From Cyanobacterium stanieri PCC 7202 (GTDB taxonomy: Bacteria > Cyanobacteriota > Cyanobacteriia > Cyanobacteriales > Cyanobacteriaceae): a stretch of DNA of 64,000 bases. Under the pieces are notes generated by a model. The model had not been told where the DNA came from. It saw nothing but the letters and a program-made list of their open reading frames with translations, and searched no databases. Below, one piece after another: positions 63,338 through 64,000 of the stretch (its first letter is position 1; each line of letters opens with the position of its first letter). The position numbers and the translations under genes were made by a program. The stretch covers positions 620,001 through 684,000 of the forward strand of contig CP003940.1 of the NCBI GenBank assembly GCA_000317655.1, in the 5' to 3' direction.

Positions 63338-64000
63338 ATGAGTAAATACGATGTCATAGTAATCGGATCGGGTATTGGTGGCTTAGTAACCGCTACTCAA
63401 CTAGCCGCTAAAGGTATCAAAGTATTAGTTTTGGAACGTTACCTTATCCCCGGAGGCAGTGCAGGATATTTTGAACGGGAAGGCTATCGTTTTGATGTGG
63501 GCGCTTCGATGATTTTTGGTTTTGGAACCGAAGGCACTACCAACCTCCTTACCCGTGCCTTGGATGCGGTGGATATGAAGATGGAAACCTATGCTGATCC
63601 AGTACAAATACACTACCATTTACCCGATAATTTGGATGTAAAAGTTCACCGAGACTATGACAAGTATTTGGATGAATTATATGCCCGTTTTCCTGATGAG
63701 GAGGAGGGTATCAAGAAGTTTTATGATGAGTGTTGGAAGGTGTTTAATTGTCTCAACACCATGGAATTGTTATCCCTTGAGGAAGTGCGTTATCTGACTC
63801 GGGTATTTTTCCAACATCCTCTCGCCTGTTTAGGATTGGTGAAATATTTACCTCTGAATGTGGGCGATATTGCCCGTAAATATATCAAAAATCCTGAGTT
63901 GTTGAAATTTATTGATATGGAGTGTTATTGTTGGTCTGTGGTACCTGCTGATAAGACTCCGATGATCAATGCAGGGATGGTATTTTCTGATCGTCATTAT
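63338..64000 (+). CDS. crtH: Carotenoid (prolycopene) isomerase CrtH, 5' part
   Basis: The frame from ATG 63338 stays open to the window edge (221 codons). The product begins [20 protein letters not shown] with a Rossmann FAD motif, then [32 protein letters not shown], both characteristic of CrtH/CRTISO, which isomerises cis-lycopene precursors to all-trans in the carotenoid pathway. Later blocks are [12 protein letters not shown] and [23 protein letters not shown]. The normal length is ~500 residues, so more than half lies outside the window. It lies about 110 bp after the toxin gene and appears separately transcribed. Confidence 0.92.
   Translation, partial: MSKYDVIVIGSGIGGLVTATQLAAKGIKVLVLERYLIPGGSAGYFEREGYRFDVGASMIFGFGTEGTTNLLTRALDAVDMKMETYADPVQIHYHLPDNLDVKVHRDYDKYLDELYARFPDEEEGIKKFYDECWKVFNCLNTMELLSLEEVRYLTRVFFQHPLACLGLVKYLPLNVGDIARKYIKNPELLKFIDMECYCWSVVPADKTPMINAGMVFSDRHY

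Overview
The window is chromosomal DNA from a low-GC, phycobilisome-bearing cyanobacterium. Supporting this: the HIP1 octamer GCGATCGC or its core recurs throughout; there are photosynthesis genes (apcF, psb27, btpA, chlG, cytM, a fluorescence recovery protein, crtH); there are cyanobacterial conserved genes (ycf51, DUF2358, DUF3493); and the intergenic DNA is AT-rich and full of short dispersed repeats. Gene content and base composition suggest the Cyanobacterium/Geminocystis neighbourhood, but that placement is inference.

Layout. 1-5.4 kb: tail of an unidentified gene, a small conserved gene, a MacB-type ABC ATPase and, convergent to it, a 1402-residue tripartite sensor kinase. 5.5-12 kb: cysS, a phasin-like protein, a VKOR-thioredoxin fusion, btpA, a GH10-like secreted hydrolase and a PAP phosphatase. 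12.3-19 kb: a 1223-residue GAF/PAS/GGDEF/EAL protein, ycf51, pgk, psb27. 19.1-26.7 kb: FRP, uppS, a ParA ATPase next to a Ser/Thr kinase, DUF2358, DUF3493, an inositol-phosphatase family protein, murG, a CruG-like glycosyltransferase. 26.8-32.7 kb: tRNA-Gly, efp-accB, rplI, guaA, tRNA-Ser, a class V aminotransferase. 32.7-41.6 kb is more accessory: a SpoIIE-type phosphatase, an orphan Dpa4 protein, mobA, a collagen-like exported protein with a disrupted 3' end, a nitroreductase, a TnpB element, a VanX-type dipeptidase and an HtrA protease. 41.9-50.3 kb: apcF, a second HtrA, a group 2 sigma factor, a broken pilB, chlG, an M20 amidohydrolase. 50.4-55.5 kb: a response-regulator kinase overlapping a phytochrome hybrid kinase, then a LapA-like membrane protein. 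55.8-64 kb: a double universal stress protein, cbiT, cobO, cytM, nanE, a Na+/H+ antiporter, rsmA, a MntA/HepT toxin-antitoxin pair and the 5' part of crtH.

Most genes are housekeeping or photosynthetic. Several signalling proteins (phytochrome kinase, tripartite kinase, c-di-GMP protein, PP2C-type phosphatase, Ser/Thr kinase, sigma factor) suggest strong light and stress responsiveness. The most noteworthy items are two apparently recent gene disruptions (pilB by internal deletion, the collagen-like gene by a 13-bp tandem duplication), a TnpB with an intact RuvC triad beside structured DNA that looks like RNA-element remnants, and two families of palindromic miniature repeats. One of those families sits mainly between convergent genes. 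I found no CRISPR array, rRNA operon or prophage.
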